This document shows positions 5,977 to 11,790 of a DNA stretch of 11,790 bases, one piece after another. Under the pieces are notes generated by a model, which did not search any database, was not told the origin of the DNA, and was given only the letters and a program-made list of their open reading frames with translations. A program made the translations under genes and the position numbers. Origin of the DNA: Clostridiales bacterium (GTDB lineage Bacteria > Bacillota > Clostridia > Oscillospirales > Acutalibacteraceae); NCBI GenBank assembly GCA_019422525.1, contig JAHZDE010000028.1, positions 1-11,790 on the forward strand, read 5' to 3'. Each line of letters begins with the position of its first letter. Positions within the stretch are counted from its first letter, which is position 1.

Positions 5977-6993
5977 ATGGGCTTTCATGTTACCAATATG
6001 CAGCTGAGTGCATTATTTCAGACATGGCAAACCAATTATGACATCTATGCTCCCCGTAATTTTTCCGGCGGTGGGCGCTTTTCAGACACAGACTGTATCC
6101 GATACGGAAAAATCGACTGTGTGGATGAGATCGTATTCGATAAGAAGTCGGAGTATTCCTTCAAGGAGATTCTGACCCCCATTTCCCAGACACTGTTTTT
6201 CTTTACGGAAGGCGAAACCAAAGAAGCAGATGCGCCCAAGAAAGGGGCGGTTATTTTCCTGCGCAGCTGTGATCTCCATGCGCTCAAGCGGCTGGACGAT
6301 ATGTACCTGCACAACGGCCCTGCTGATTACTACTACCAGCGCCTGCGGGAGAACATCAAAATCGTGCTGATGGGTTGTGCTCACTCCTTTGGAAACTGCT
6401 TCTGTGTCAGTATGGGCACCAATGTAAGCACCAACTACAACATGAGCATTGATTGCCAACCAGACGGCACCTACCTGGTGGACTGCAAGGATGAGGCATG
6501 GGCACAGCAGCTGGAGGCTGCGGAGACGCCTCGGTTGGAGGTTATTCCGAGCCATGTGGAAGAAAACAATGTCACTGTGCAGATTCCGGAACATCTGACC
6601 GCAGAGGTAGCCAAAAGCACCATGTGGAACGAGTATGACAGCCGCTGCATCAACTGTGGACGCTGTAATTTTGTTTGTCCCACCTGCACCTGCTTCACCA
6701 TGCAGGATCTCTTTTACAGCGAGAATGGCAAGGTAGGAGAACGCCGCCGTGTCTGGGCCTCCTGCATGGTGGACGGCTTTACCGATGTGGCTGGCGGCGG
6801 CAGCTACCGAAAGAAGAACGGCGAGCGGATGCGGTTCAAAGTGCTGCACAAGGTGCTGGACTACAAGCAGCGCAATGGCTATCACATGTGTGTAGGCTGC
6901 GGCCGGTGTGATGACATCTGCCCTGAGTACATTTCGTTCTCGGGCTGCATCAATAAATTGGACAATGCTATGGCGGAGGTGACCGAGCAATGA
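5977..6993 (+). CDS. asrA: Anaerobic sulfite reductase subunit A (ferredoxin-like)
   Basis: The 338-residue subunit relays electrons within the AsrABC complex, which reduces sulfite to sulfide in the cytoplasm of anaerobes. It carries two [4Fe-4S] motifs: C224-C227-C230-C234 (CINCGRCNFVCP) and C305-C308-C311-C315 (CVGCGRCDDICP). The N-terminal two thirds contain the RSCDLHALKRLD and MGCAHSFGNCFCVSMG segments shared with the family of AsrA-type and hydrogenase beta-type ferredoxin proteins. Length matches Salmonella-type AsrA. The start at ATG 5977 has AAGGAGG 7 nt upstream. It overlaps asrB by the ATGA arrangement at its stop, so translation is probably coupled. It is the first gene of the rightward operon, behind a predicted Crp/Fnr operator. 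Confidence 0.93.
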   Translation: MGFHVTNMQLSALFQTWQTNYDIYAPRNFSGGGRFSDTDCIRYGKIDCVDEIVFDKKSEYSFKEILTPISQTLFFFTEGETKEADAPKKGAVIFLRSCDLHALKRLDDMYLHNGPADYYYQRLRENIKIVLMGCAHSFGNCFCVSMGTNVSTNYNMSIDCQPDGTYLVDCKDEAWAQQLEAAETPRLEVIPSHVEENNVTVQIPEHLTAEVAKSTMWNEYDSRCINCGRCNFVCPTCTCFTMQDLFYSENGKVGERRRVWASCMVDGFTDVAGGGSYRKKNGERMRFKVLHKVLDYKQRNGYHMCVGCGRCDDICPEYISFSGCINKLDNAMAEVTEQ

Positions 6994-7784
6994 TGAAAAA
7001 TGATTATATCCCGTTTCCTTCTAAGATTTTGGAGGTCATCCGGCACACGGAGATTGAGTATACCTTCCGTATGGAATTTCAGGGGGAAGTCAAGCCGGGA
7101 CAATTTTTTGAGGTATCCATCCCCAAGTACGGAGAGGCACCCATCTCGGTCAGCGGCATTGGGGAAAACTTTGTAGATCTAACCATCCGCCGGGTGGGCA
7201 AGGTTACCAATGAAGTGTTTGAGCGCTATGTGGGTGATACGCTTCTGCTGCGCGGCCCTTATGGAAATGGGTTTGATGTATCCGATTATATGGGCAAGGA
7301 CATTATTGTCATGGCTGGCGGCACCGGTCTGTCTCCGGTTTGTGGCGTAGTCAGTTACTTTTCCGAGCATCCTGAACAAAGAGGTCATATGACCTTGATT
7401 GCAGGTTTCAAAACGCCCCATGATATTCTCTTCCGTGATGATCTGAATCGCTGGGGAAAGAACATGGATGTCATCCTTACCGTTGACTGTGCAGAAGAAG
7501 ATGCGGCCTGCCATGTAGGTCTGGTCACCCAGTACATCCCGCAGATTAAGCTGGGCGATGTGCAGAATACCGTGGCCGTTGTGGTCGGTCCTCCTGCCAT
7601 GATGCGCTTTTCTGTGCAGGGACTACTGGGCATTGGCCTGCCGGAGGAAAACATCTGGATCTCTCAGGAGCGGAAGATGTGCTGTGGCTTGGGTAAATGC
7701 GGCCACTGTAAGATTGGCGATACATATGTCTGCCTGGACGGGCCGGTGTTCAATTATACCAAAGGAAAATTCCTGGTGGATTGA
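6990..7784 (+). CDS. asrB: Anaerobic sulfite reductase subunit B (FAD/NADH, 2Fe-2S)
   Basis: The 264-residue subunit is expected to take electrons from NADH through FAD and a 2Fe-2S centre. It is built like dihydroorotate dehydrogenase electron-transfer subunits: a flavin-binding barrel (PISVSG at 51-56, LRGPYGNGFD at 87-96), a nucleotide-binding domain (MAGGTGLSP, 108-116; VVGPPAMM, 198-205), and a C-terminal cluster C232-x4-C237-x2-C240-x7-C248 (CGLGKCGHCKIGDTYVC). The ribosome site GGAGGTGA (6975-6982) lies inside asrA, 7 nt before ATG 6990; the adjacent ATG 6993 is an alternative. The asrC start follows 11 nt after its stop. Confidence 0.93.
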   Translation: MMKNDYIPFPSKILEVIRHTEIEYTFRMEFQGEVKPGQFFEVSIPKYGEAPISVSGIGENFVDLTIRRVGKVTNEVFERYVGDTLLLRGPYGNGFDVSDYMGKDIIVMAGGTGLSPVCGVVSYFSEHPEQRGHMTLIAGFKTPHDILFRDDLNRWGKNMDVILTVDCAEEDAACHVGLVTQYIPQIKLGDVQNTVAVVVGPPAMMRFSVQGLLGIGLPEENIWISQERKMCCGLGKCGHCKIGDTYVCLDGPVFNYTKGKFLVD

Positions 7785-7795
7785 GGAGGGGTACC

Positions 7796-8758
7796 ATGGA
7801 TATCAACACAAAAGCATTAAAAAAGAACGCATTCCGTGTAACCAAGGAGCGTGGTATGACCGCCTCCCGAATCCGTGTTCCAGGTGGACATCTGGATGCC
7901 AAATATCTCGGAGAGATCCAGAAAATTGCGGAGATCTACGGCAACGGTACGGTTCACATCACCTCCCGTCAGGGCTTTGAAATCCCCGGTATTCCCTTTG
8001 AAAAAATGCCGGAGGTCAATGCTGCTCTTCAGAGCCTGATCGACGGGCTGGATATCAATCAGGATGAGGTGGGTCACGGCTATCCCGCCTCTGGAACTCG
8101 AAATATCACAGCCTGCGTGGGCAACCGTGTCTGCCCCTACGCTTGTTATGATACCACAGCCTTTGCGCAGCGCATTGAGAAAGCGGTGTTCCCAAATGAC
8201 CTGCATTTTAAGATCGCTCTGACCGGCTGCCCTAACGACTGCGCAAAGGTGCGGATGCATGACTTTGGCATTATGGGTATGACAGTGCCTCAGTTTGAGC
8301 CAGACCGCTGTGTCAGTTGCGGAGCTTGTGTGAAAGCCTGCAAAAAGAAGTCCGTAGAAGCTCTGACACCGGTGAACTTCCGTCCCCAGCGAGACGCACG
8401 GCGCTGCATCGGCTGCGGTGAGTGTGTGCTGGCCTGTCCCAATGCCGCATGGACCCGCAGCGATAAAAAGTATTATCGGCTCACACTGCTGGGCAGAACC
8501 GGTAAGAAGAATCCCCGCCTGGGTGAAGATTTCATCAAATGGGTGGACGAGGATAGCATTATTAAGATCATTCTCAACACCTATGACTATGTGAAGGAGT
8601 ACATTGATCCCAACGCTCCCGGTGGCAAAGAACACATAGGCTATATCGTAGACCGAACCGGCTTTGAGGAATTCAAGCGGTGGGCCTTGCGGGATGTCAC
8701 CCTGCCGGATATCGCAGAAGTTATGACACCCATGTACTGGAAGGGTGTGAAGTATTGA
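7796..8758 (+). CDS. asrC: Anaerobic sulfite reductase subunit C (siroheme catalytic)
   Basis: The 320-residue catalytic subunit performs the six-electron reduction of sulfite to sulfide. It shows the siroheme-[4Fe-4S] ligand set C107-x5-C113 (CVGNRVC) and C145-x3-C149 (CPNDC), with basic residues around VHITSRQGFEIPG (53-65) typical of siroheme sulfite/nitrite reductases. A ferredoxin insert follows with C172-C175-C178-C182 and C204-C207-C210-C214, consistent with AsrC rather than DsrA/B or assimilatory CysI, which are larger or arranged differently. ATG 7796 is chosen because GAGGAGG (7783-7789) precedes it; the in-frame TTG at 7781 overlaps asrB and is unlikely. The downstream gene starts 2 bases after the stop. 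No siroheme synthesis genes are in the window, so the host must provide siroheme. Confidence 0.94.
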   Translation: MDINTKALKKNAFRVTKERGMTASRIRVPGGHLDAKYLGEIQKIAEIYGNGTVHITSRQGFEIPGIPFEKMPEVNAALQSLIDGLDINQDEVGHGYPASGTRNITACVGNRVCPYACYDTTAFAQRIEKAVFPNDLHFKIALTGCPNDCAKVRMHDFGIMGMTVPQFEPDRCVSCGACVKACKKKSVEALTPVNFRPQRDARRCIGCGECVLACPNAAWTRSDKKYYRLTLLGRTGKKNPRLGEDFIKWVDEDSIIKIILNTYDYVKEYIDPNAPGGKEHIGYIVDRTGFEEFKRWALRDVTLPDIAEVMTPMYWKGVKY

Positions 8759-8759
8759 T

Positions 8760-9230
8760 ATGCGCCGGAAAGATAGAGAAATTATGGGCGAAGAAATCGA
8801 AATGATTCTCCAAAAGGGAGAATACGGAATTCTGTCCACGGTTGGCCAGGATGGAAAGCCGTATGCAGTTCCACTCAGTTATGCCTGGAAGGACGGGCTG
8901 ATCCATCTGCACTGTGCTGCAAATGTGGGAAAGAAACTCGAAAATATATCCTACTGCTCGGATGTTTGTTTTGTGGTCGTTGGTGATACCACAGTGCAGC
9001 CCGAAAAGTTTGGTACTTTGTATGAGAGCGTCATTCTGACCGGTCAAATGATGCCGTCAAAAGATAAGCAGGCCAGCCTGATTGCATTGCTTGAAAAGTA
9101 CAGCAAAGAATTTCTGGAAAAAGGGATGCAGTACATCCAGGCAGCATGGGACAAGACCGGCGTATATATTATTTACCCCGAACAAATAACCGGAAAAGCG
9201 AAACGAACCGCAATGCACAGTAAAGTATAA
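8760..9230 (+). CDS. Nim-like pyridoxamine-phosphate-oxidase-family flavoprotein
   Basis: The 156-residue protein has the flavin split-barrel layout of the NimA-like branch: MRRKDREI start, YGILSTVGQDGKPYAVPLSYAW (23-44), LIHLHCAANVGKKLENI (47-63), VCFVVVGD (69-76), YESVILTG (87-94). Family members bind FMN or F420/haem and include nitroimidazole reductases; most are uncharacterised general reductases. It is the last gene of the asr operon, starting 1 nt after the asrC TGA, with a weak, distant AAGGGTG as its ribosome site, so coupling to asrC is likely. The conserved MRRKDRE supports ATG 8760 over the internal ATG. A role in sulfite reduction, flavin handling or B6 chemistry is possible but not shown. 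No clear terminator is visible in the 57 bp before the converging relaxase gene. Confidence 0.82.
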   Translation: MRRKDREIMGEEIEMILQKGEYGILSTVGQDGKPYAVPLSYAWKDGLIHLHCAANVGKKLENISYCSDVCFVVVGDTTVQPEKFGTLYESVILTGQMMPSKDKQASLIALLEKYSKEFLEKGMQYIQAAWDKTGVYIIYPEQITGKAKRTAMHSKV

Positions 9231-9287
9231 TTTTTTGTGTTCGATGAAAAGAAATTTACAATGCCATAATATCGCTTACAGGTTGAA

Positions 9288-10985
9288 TTACCGTTCCTGC
9301 TCTTTGTGCTTTCTCTTATAATGGGTCTGCTGCCCCTTCTGTGCCTGCCGCACCAATCTCCGTACAGCCTGCTGCTCCATTTCTTCATGCAGCATCCGAG
9401 AAACCGCCTTTTTGCTGTCAAACATCAAAAGCGGGCTGTACTTCTCGCCGTAAACCTCCTGCGCTCGGTTCTCCGCCTCCTGCTCCTTGCTGGGGCGGAT
9501 GGCCTGCCTTGCTTCATACAGCTGCACCGGGTCAACGTCCTGAGCCTGCTCCCGAAGCCCGGCATACTCGTCCAGGGCAGCGTCCAGCTCAGCAGAATAT
9601 TTCTGTTCCTGTTCTTCCAGCCGTTTCAGGCTCTGCTCCATGGCGGCGATGTCTTTGGGAAATTTATCGGCGGCATCTTCCTCGGAATATGCCAGCGACG
9701 CCAGAAGCAGATTTTTCTCCGAACGCAGTTCCTCCAAATCCTCTGTCAGTGCCGCAATCTTAGCCGCCAGTTCCCGGTGCCGAAATACATGAACCGCAGA
9801 GAGCGCCTCTTTCTCGGAAAGCAGACTGCGGCGCTCCTTCGTCTTATCCCGAATGTCCTTTGCAAGCTGATTGTACTGTGCGAGAGCAGGGCGCAGCGTA
9901 TTCAGCGAAGTGTTCAGACGCTCCTTGCCTTTGCGGAGATACCTCAGCTGATAGCAGAACAGCAGCAGATTTTTACGCAGATTCTCCATGGCAGCGGCAA
10001 GTGCCGGGATGGTATTTTTAACTGCCTGGGCCAGCTTTTTGACCTGTCCCCTCAGCTCCCGGAGCAGGGCATTGTCGGTCTTGATCTGCCGGTTCAGCTC
10101 GCACCGGTCAGAGATGATACCCTTTTTTTCCATGGCTCTGGCAACCACACCCTCATGGACCGTGGGCCGCTCCAGCAGACCACGCTCGGCATGGCTGCGG
10201 TGGTCGATGCGTTCCTCATGTCCGGTGCGCTCCAGATGGCGGTTTGCCACATCTGCCCATGCAGCCCGCCACAGAACAAGTTGCTCATCGCTGTTCCAGC
10301 GTTCCGTGATGGGATTTTGTCTGCCATATTTGGTACTTTTGGGATACTTGGATACCCGTTCATAATCCTGGGCCTGCGCTGCGGACGGGGCCATATACAC
10401 CTTCTTTTTGCCTACCTTGTACTGGTACTGTTTCTCCCAGCCGTCGGCCTGCGCCTGTTTGAACTCGGCGGCGGTAAAGCCCCGTTCCTCGCCATCTTTG
10501 ACACAGAGATATTCTTTCTCGGTCTTGTACTGCCATTTTCCCTTTTCATCCAGCGGGCGCACCGTCAGCAGGATGTGGGCATGGGGATTGTGTCCGGGAG
10601 GATATGGGTCATGGATGGCAGCATCAGCGCACATTCCGTCTGCAACAAACTGCTCCTTAATGAAATCTTGCAGGAGCTGGATTTGTTCCTCCCGGCTCAA
10701 CTCTATGGGCAGCGCCGCCACAAATTCACGGGCGAGGCGGCTGTCCTTTGCGGTTTCGGTTTCCTCCACGGCGTTCCACAGGGTTTCCCGATCCTGCCAC
10801 TCTGCGGGGGCGGTGGCTGGCAGAAAAACCTGCCGCCATCCAAGTCCCTGTTTGCGGGTGTAGTCGTGCTGCACTCCGTCATACTCGTTGAGCATCCGGG
10901 AACAGCTCAGATAGGCCGCAGCAGCCACGGCGGAGCGTCCGGCTCCACGGCTGACCATCTTGGCCTCCAAATGATAAATCGCCAT
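9288..10985 (-). CDS. mobA: MobA/MobL-family (MobQ) relaxase
   Basis: The 565-residue relaxase would nick oriT and pilot the transferred strand during mobilization. The N-terminus (MAIYHLEAKMVSRGAGRSAV) places the catalytic tyrosine at Tyr25, the position used by RSF1010 MobA. Other landmarks are LAREFVAALP (84-93), the metal histidine triad His132, His135 and His137 in GHNPHAHILLT, and a later RIDHRSHAERG motif (259-269). The C-terminal half (about 290-530) is a charged coiled coil without a recognisable primase. ATG 10985 is preceded by AAAGGA and AAGGTG on the minus strand. Upstream lies a 346-bp region with an IncQ-like oriT. The gene is GC-rich, unlike the regulator and leftward operon, and fits the recombinase in composition. 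Confidence 0.92.
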   Translation of the reverse strand: MAIYHLEAKMVSRGAGRSAVAAAAYLSCSRMLNEYDGVQHDYTRKQGLGWRQVFLPATAPAEWQDRETLWNAVEETETAKDSRLAREFVAALPIELSREEQIQLLQDFIKEQFVADGMCADAAIHDPYPPGHNPHAHILLTVRPLDEKGKWQYKTEKEYLCVKDGEERGFTAAEFKQAQADGWEKQYQYKVGKKKVYMAPSAAQAQDYERVSKYPKSTKYGRQNPITERWNSDEQLVLWRAAWADVANRHLERTGHEERIDHRSHAERGLLERPTVHEGVVARAMEKKGIISDRCELNRQIKTDNALLRELRGQVKKLAQAVKNTIPALAAAMENLRKNLLLFCYQLRYLRKGKERLNTSLNTLRPALAQYNQLAKDIRDKTKERRSLLSEKEALSAVHVFRHRELAAKIAALTEDLEELRSEKNLLLASLAYSEEDAADKFPKDIAAMEQSLKRLEEQEQKYSAELDAALDEYAGLREQAQDVDPVQLYEARQAIRPSKEQEAENRAQEVYGEKYSPLLMFDSKKAVSRMLHEEMEQQAVRRLVRQAQKGQQTHYKRKHKEQER

Positions 10986-11067
10986 AAATCACCTTGTCCT
11001 TTCTGAAAGGGGTGCCCTGTATCTGTGTCAAGCTGCCGGTGGCAGGTTGACGCAGGCAGGCGGCGGG

Positions 11068-11092
11068 ATGGGGTGGCAATATACCACCCCAT
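11068..11092. repeat. Perfect 9-bp inverted repeat upstream of the relaxase
   Basis: ATGGGGTGG (11068-11076) and CCACCCCAT (11084-11092) flank the 7-nt spacer caatata. It lies between the relaxase start and the oriT-like site, in a region otherwise free of genes, and could be a relaxase or accessory-protein site or an RNA hairpin in the relaxase leader. Confidence 0.6.
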
Positions 11093-11134
11093 GAACAGGG
11101 GATTCCAAAACGAAAACCCCTGCGCCGACTGCAT

Positions 11135-11173
11135 GGGCAAGGCTGGCAGTTTGGCAGAAATGCAGCCTTGTCC
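11135..11173. repeat. 11-bp inverted repeat in the oriT region
   Basis: GGGCAAGGCTG (11135-11145) pairs with CAGCCTTGTCC (11163-11173) with a single G-T pair, around a 17-nt spacer. It is one of several dyads crowded between the relaxase gene and the predicted nick site. Confidence 0.5.
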
Positions 11174-11175
11174 AA

Positions 11176-11193
11176 CGGCTCCCGCAGGAGCCG
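11176..11193. repeat. Perfect 7-bp inverted repeat with a 4-nt loop
   Basis: CGGCTCC (11176-11182) and GGAGCCG (11187-11193) around CGCA form a compact hairpin, directly next to the preceding 11-bp dyad. It is part of the inverted-repeat cluster that fills the gene-free stretch 10986-11331. Confidence 0.5.
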
Positions 11194-11239
11194 CAATCCC
11201 CCTCGGAGAGCGCACGTGCCCGACCAACGGGAGAGCTAC

Positions 11240-11277
11240 CACCGCCTGCTTTAGCAGGTGGTGAGTAAATGCGCCCC
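11240..11277 (+). other. Predicted origin of transfer (IncQ/MobQ-like oriT)
   Basis: CACCGCCTGC (11240-11249) and GCAGGTGGTG (11254-11263) form a 10-bp inverted repeat with one mismatch and a TTTA loop, followed after 2 nt by TAAATGCGCCCC (11266-11277). An inverted repeat set directly beside a TAA(A/G)TGCGCCCT-type nick region is, as I recall it, the architecture of the RSF1010/R1162 oriT. The adjacent relaxase has the matching MobQ N-terminus with Tyr25. The gene-free stretch 10986-11331 thus most likely serves as the transfer origin region. Confidence 0.72.
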
Positions 11278-11285
11278 TTCGGGAT

Positions 11286-11320
11286 AAAAAAGAGGAAGGC
11301 CCCCGGTTTCCCGGAGACCT
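11286..11320 (-). terminator. Rho-independent terminator with GAAA tetraloop
   Basis: On the minus strand AGGTCTCCGG (11320-11311) pairs with CCGGGGGCCT (11306-11297), including two G-U pairs, around a GAAA tetraloop. TTTTTT follows at 11291-11286. It lies just after the DUF3847 gene (ends 11332) and would separate the two small genes from the relaxase transcript. Confidence 0.75.
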
Positions 11321-11331
11321 CCCAACCGTTT

Positions 11332-11538
11332 TCAATCGTGCCTCGCCAGCTTGCGCCGCAGGTATTCTTCCAGATTTTCAAGCCCTACCGCCTGTACTTC
11401 CGGCAGCACTTTTTCCAGTACAGCGCCCTCCTGAATGAGCCGCCTTGTCCGGGCTTTTCGCTCCTTCACCCGGTCCCGTGCCTGGGCTTCCTCCAAGCGG
11501 TGCTTTGCCTGCAACAGTTTCTTTTCTTCACTTGTCAT
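11332..11538 (-). CDS. DUF3847-family small mobile-element protein
   Basis: The 68-residue protein is rich in Lys, Arg and Glu, with a probable coiled coil over residues 1-30 and the KERKARTRRLIQEGAVLEK segment typical of DUF3847. These proteins are common beside relaxase genes in Clostridia mobile elements; their function is not established, though a DNA-binding or relaxosome accessory role is plausible. The ribosome site GGAGG is embedded in the last codons of the upstream gene, whose stop lies 4 nt before ATG 11538, so the pair is probably coupled. A terminator follows immediately. Confidence 0.78.
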   Translation of the reverse strand: MTSEEKKLLQAKHRLEEAQARDRVKERKARTRRLIQEGAVLEKVLPEVQAVGLENLEEYLRRKLARHD

Positions 11539-11542
11539 GGGA

Positions 11543-11755
11543 TTACCTCCGTTTCTGCCAGATCAGGTCATAGCCCAGCACATCGGCCAGCTCCACAACC
11601 TCCTTATAGCGGATAGATTCCCGCTGGAGTTTGGCCGACAGGTTGGAAACGCTGTCCGACCAGTCGTATTCCTCATGGAGCCGGTCAACTACCTCCTGCA
11701 TGGTGTATCCGGCCCGGACGATCTGTGCCTTAATCTCGTTGCGTACCGTCATCAT
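11543..11755 (-). CDS. Small HTH-like mobile-element protein (DUF6471-like)
   Basis: The 70-residue protein (starting MMTVRNEIKAQIV) has the layout of a short HTH domain: AGYTMQEVVDRLHEEYDWSDSVSNLSAKLQRESIRYKEVVELADVLGYDLIWQ, where a helix-turn-helix and a helix ending in ADVLGYDL resemble the Xre-type fold. I recall the family as DUF6471-like, found beside DUF3847 and relaxase genes. It may regulate the mobilization genes. The start at ATG 11755 (or 11752) follows AGGAGG at 11763-11768; a TTG at 11758 is in frame but less likely. Only 35 bp of its upstream region is in the window, so its promoter is not visible in full. Confidence 0.72.
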   Translation of the reverse strand: MMTVRNEIKAQIVRAGYTMQEVVDRLHEEYDWSDSVSNLSAKLQRESIRYKEVVELADVLGYDLIWQKRR

Positions 11756-11790
11756 CAAAAATCCTCCTAAATTTACTTGATAAAAAAGCG

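Noticed and set aside
6082..6990. Minus-strand open frame of about 300 codons under asrA, and a similar one under asrC (7817-8839)
   Set aside because: Both are antisense to unmistakable Fe-S and siroheme subunits and have no family features.
7781..7795. Upstream TTG start for asrC
   Set aside because: It overlaps the asrB stop and consumes the GAGGAGG ribosome site that serves ATG 7796.
1578..9257. Possible short direct repeat flanking the cargo: GGAAAGAGATTT (1578-1589) and GAAAAGAAATTT (9246-9257)
   Set aside because: Only 10 of 12 bases match, both are low-complexity A/T/G runs, and one lies inside the recombinase coding frame; chance is a sufficient explanation for a target duplication claim.
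9306..11006. Long plus-strand open frame (about 566 codons) opposite the relaxase gene
   Set aside because: It mirrors the relaxase codon structure in GC-rich DNA, lacks a plausible ribosome site or domain, and the minus-strand frame has a clear MobA/MobL signature.
1..11790. CRISPR array, tRNA or rRNA genes, IS transposase
   Set aside because: No regularly spaced repeats, cloverleaf-like or rRNA-like sequence, or transposase motif was seen on either strand.

Overview
The window looks like a mobilizable genetic element from an anaerobic, gut-type Firmicute (class Clostridia). This rests on the large serine recombinase with a TnpX-like tail, the MobA/MobL relaxase with DUF3847 and HTH-like partner genes, the oxygen-sensitive AsrABC sulfite reductase, and strong AGGAGG-type ribosome binding sites. 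No RNA gene, CRISPR array or IS transposase was seen.

Layout. (1) 1-1590, minus: a large serine recombinase that runs off the left edge and has lost its N-terminus, including the catalytic serine. A 12-bp perfect hairpin begins exactly where the recombinase reading frame ends. (2) 1664-4977, minus, visibly AT-rich: a five-gene operon transcribed leftward in the order HD hydrolase 1, HD hydrolase 2, pyridoxal kinase, TIGR04076-type small Cys protein, ArgD-like class III aminotransferase. Spacing is tight or genes nearly touch. (3) 5098-5757, plus: a Crp/Fnr-family regulator, divergent from that operon. (4) 5977-9230, plus, less AT-rich: asrA-asrB-asrC and a Nim-like flavin split-barrel gene. 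(5) 9288-11755, minus, GC-rich: a mobilization module with an HTH-like small protein, a DUF3847 protein, a terminator, a 346-bp inverted-repeat-rich region holding an IncQ-like oriT, and the MobA/MobL relaxase.

How it may work together. The regulator gene and asrA each have an upstream site of the form GTTGC-N4-GCAAC. The first site overlaps the -35 box of the regulator's own promoter and also lies upstream of the leftward operon. The second is the core of a 42-bp perfect palindrome that ends in a T-run ahead of asrA. I infer that regions 2-4 form one regulon: the Crp/Fnr protein would repress itself and control both sulfite reduction (asrABC) and the PLP-centred leftward operon. The regulon appears to be cargo lying between a broken recombinase and a mobilization module. 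The function of the leftward operon, and why it travels with sulfite reductase, is not known to me and is the main open question.
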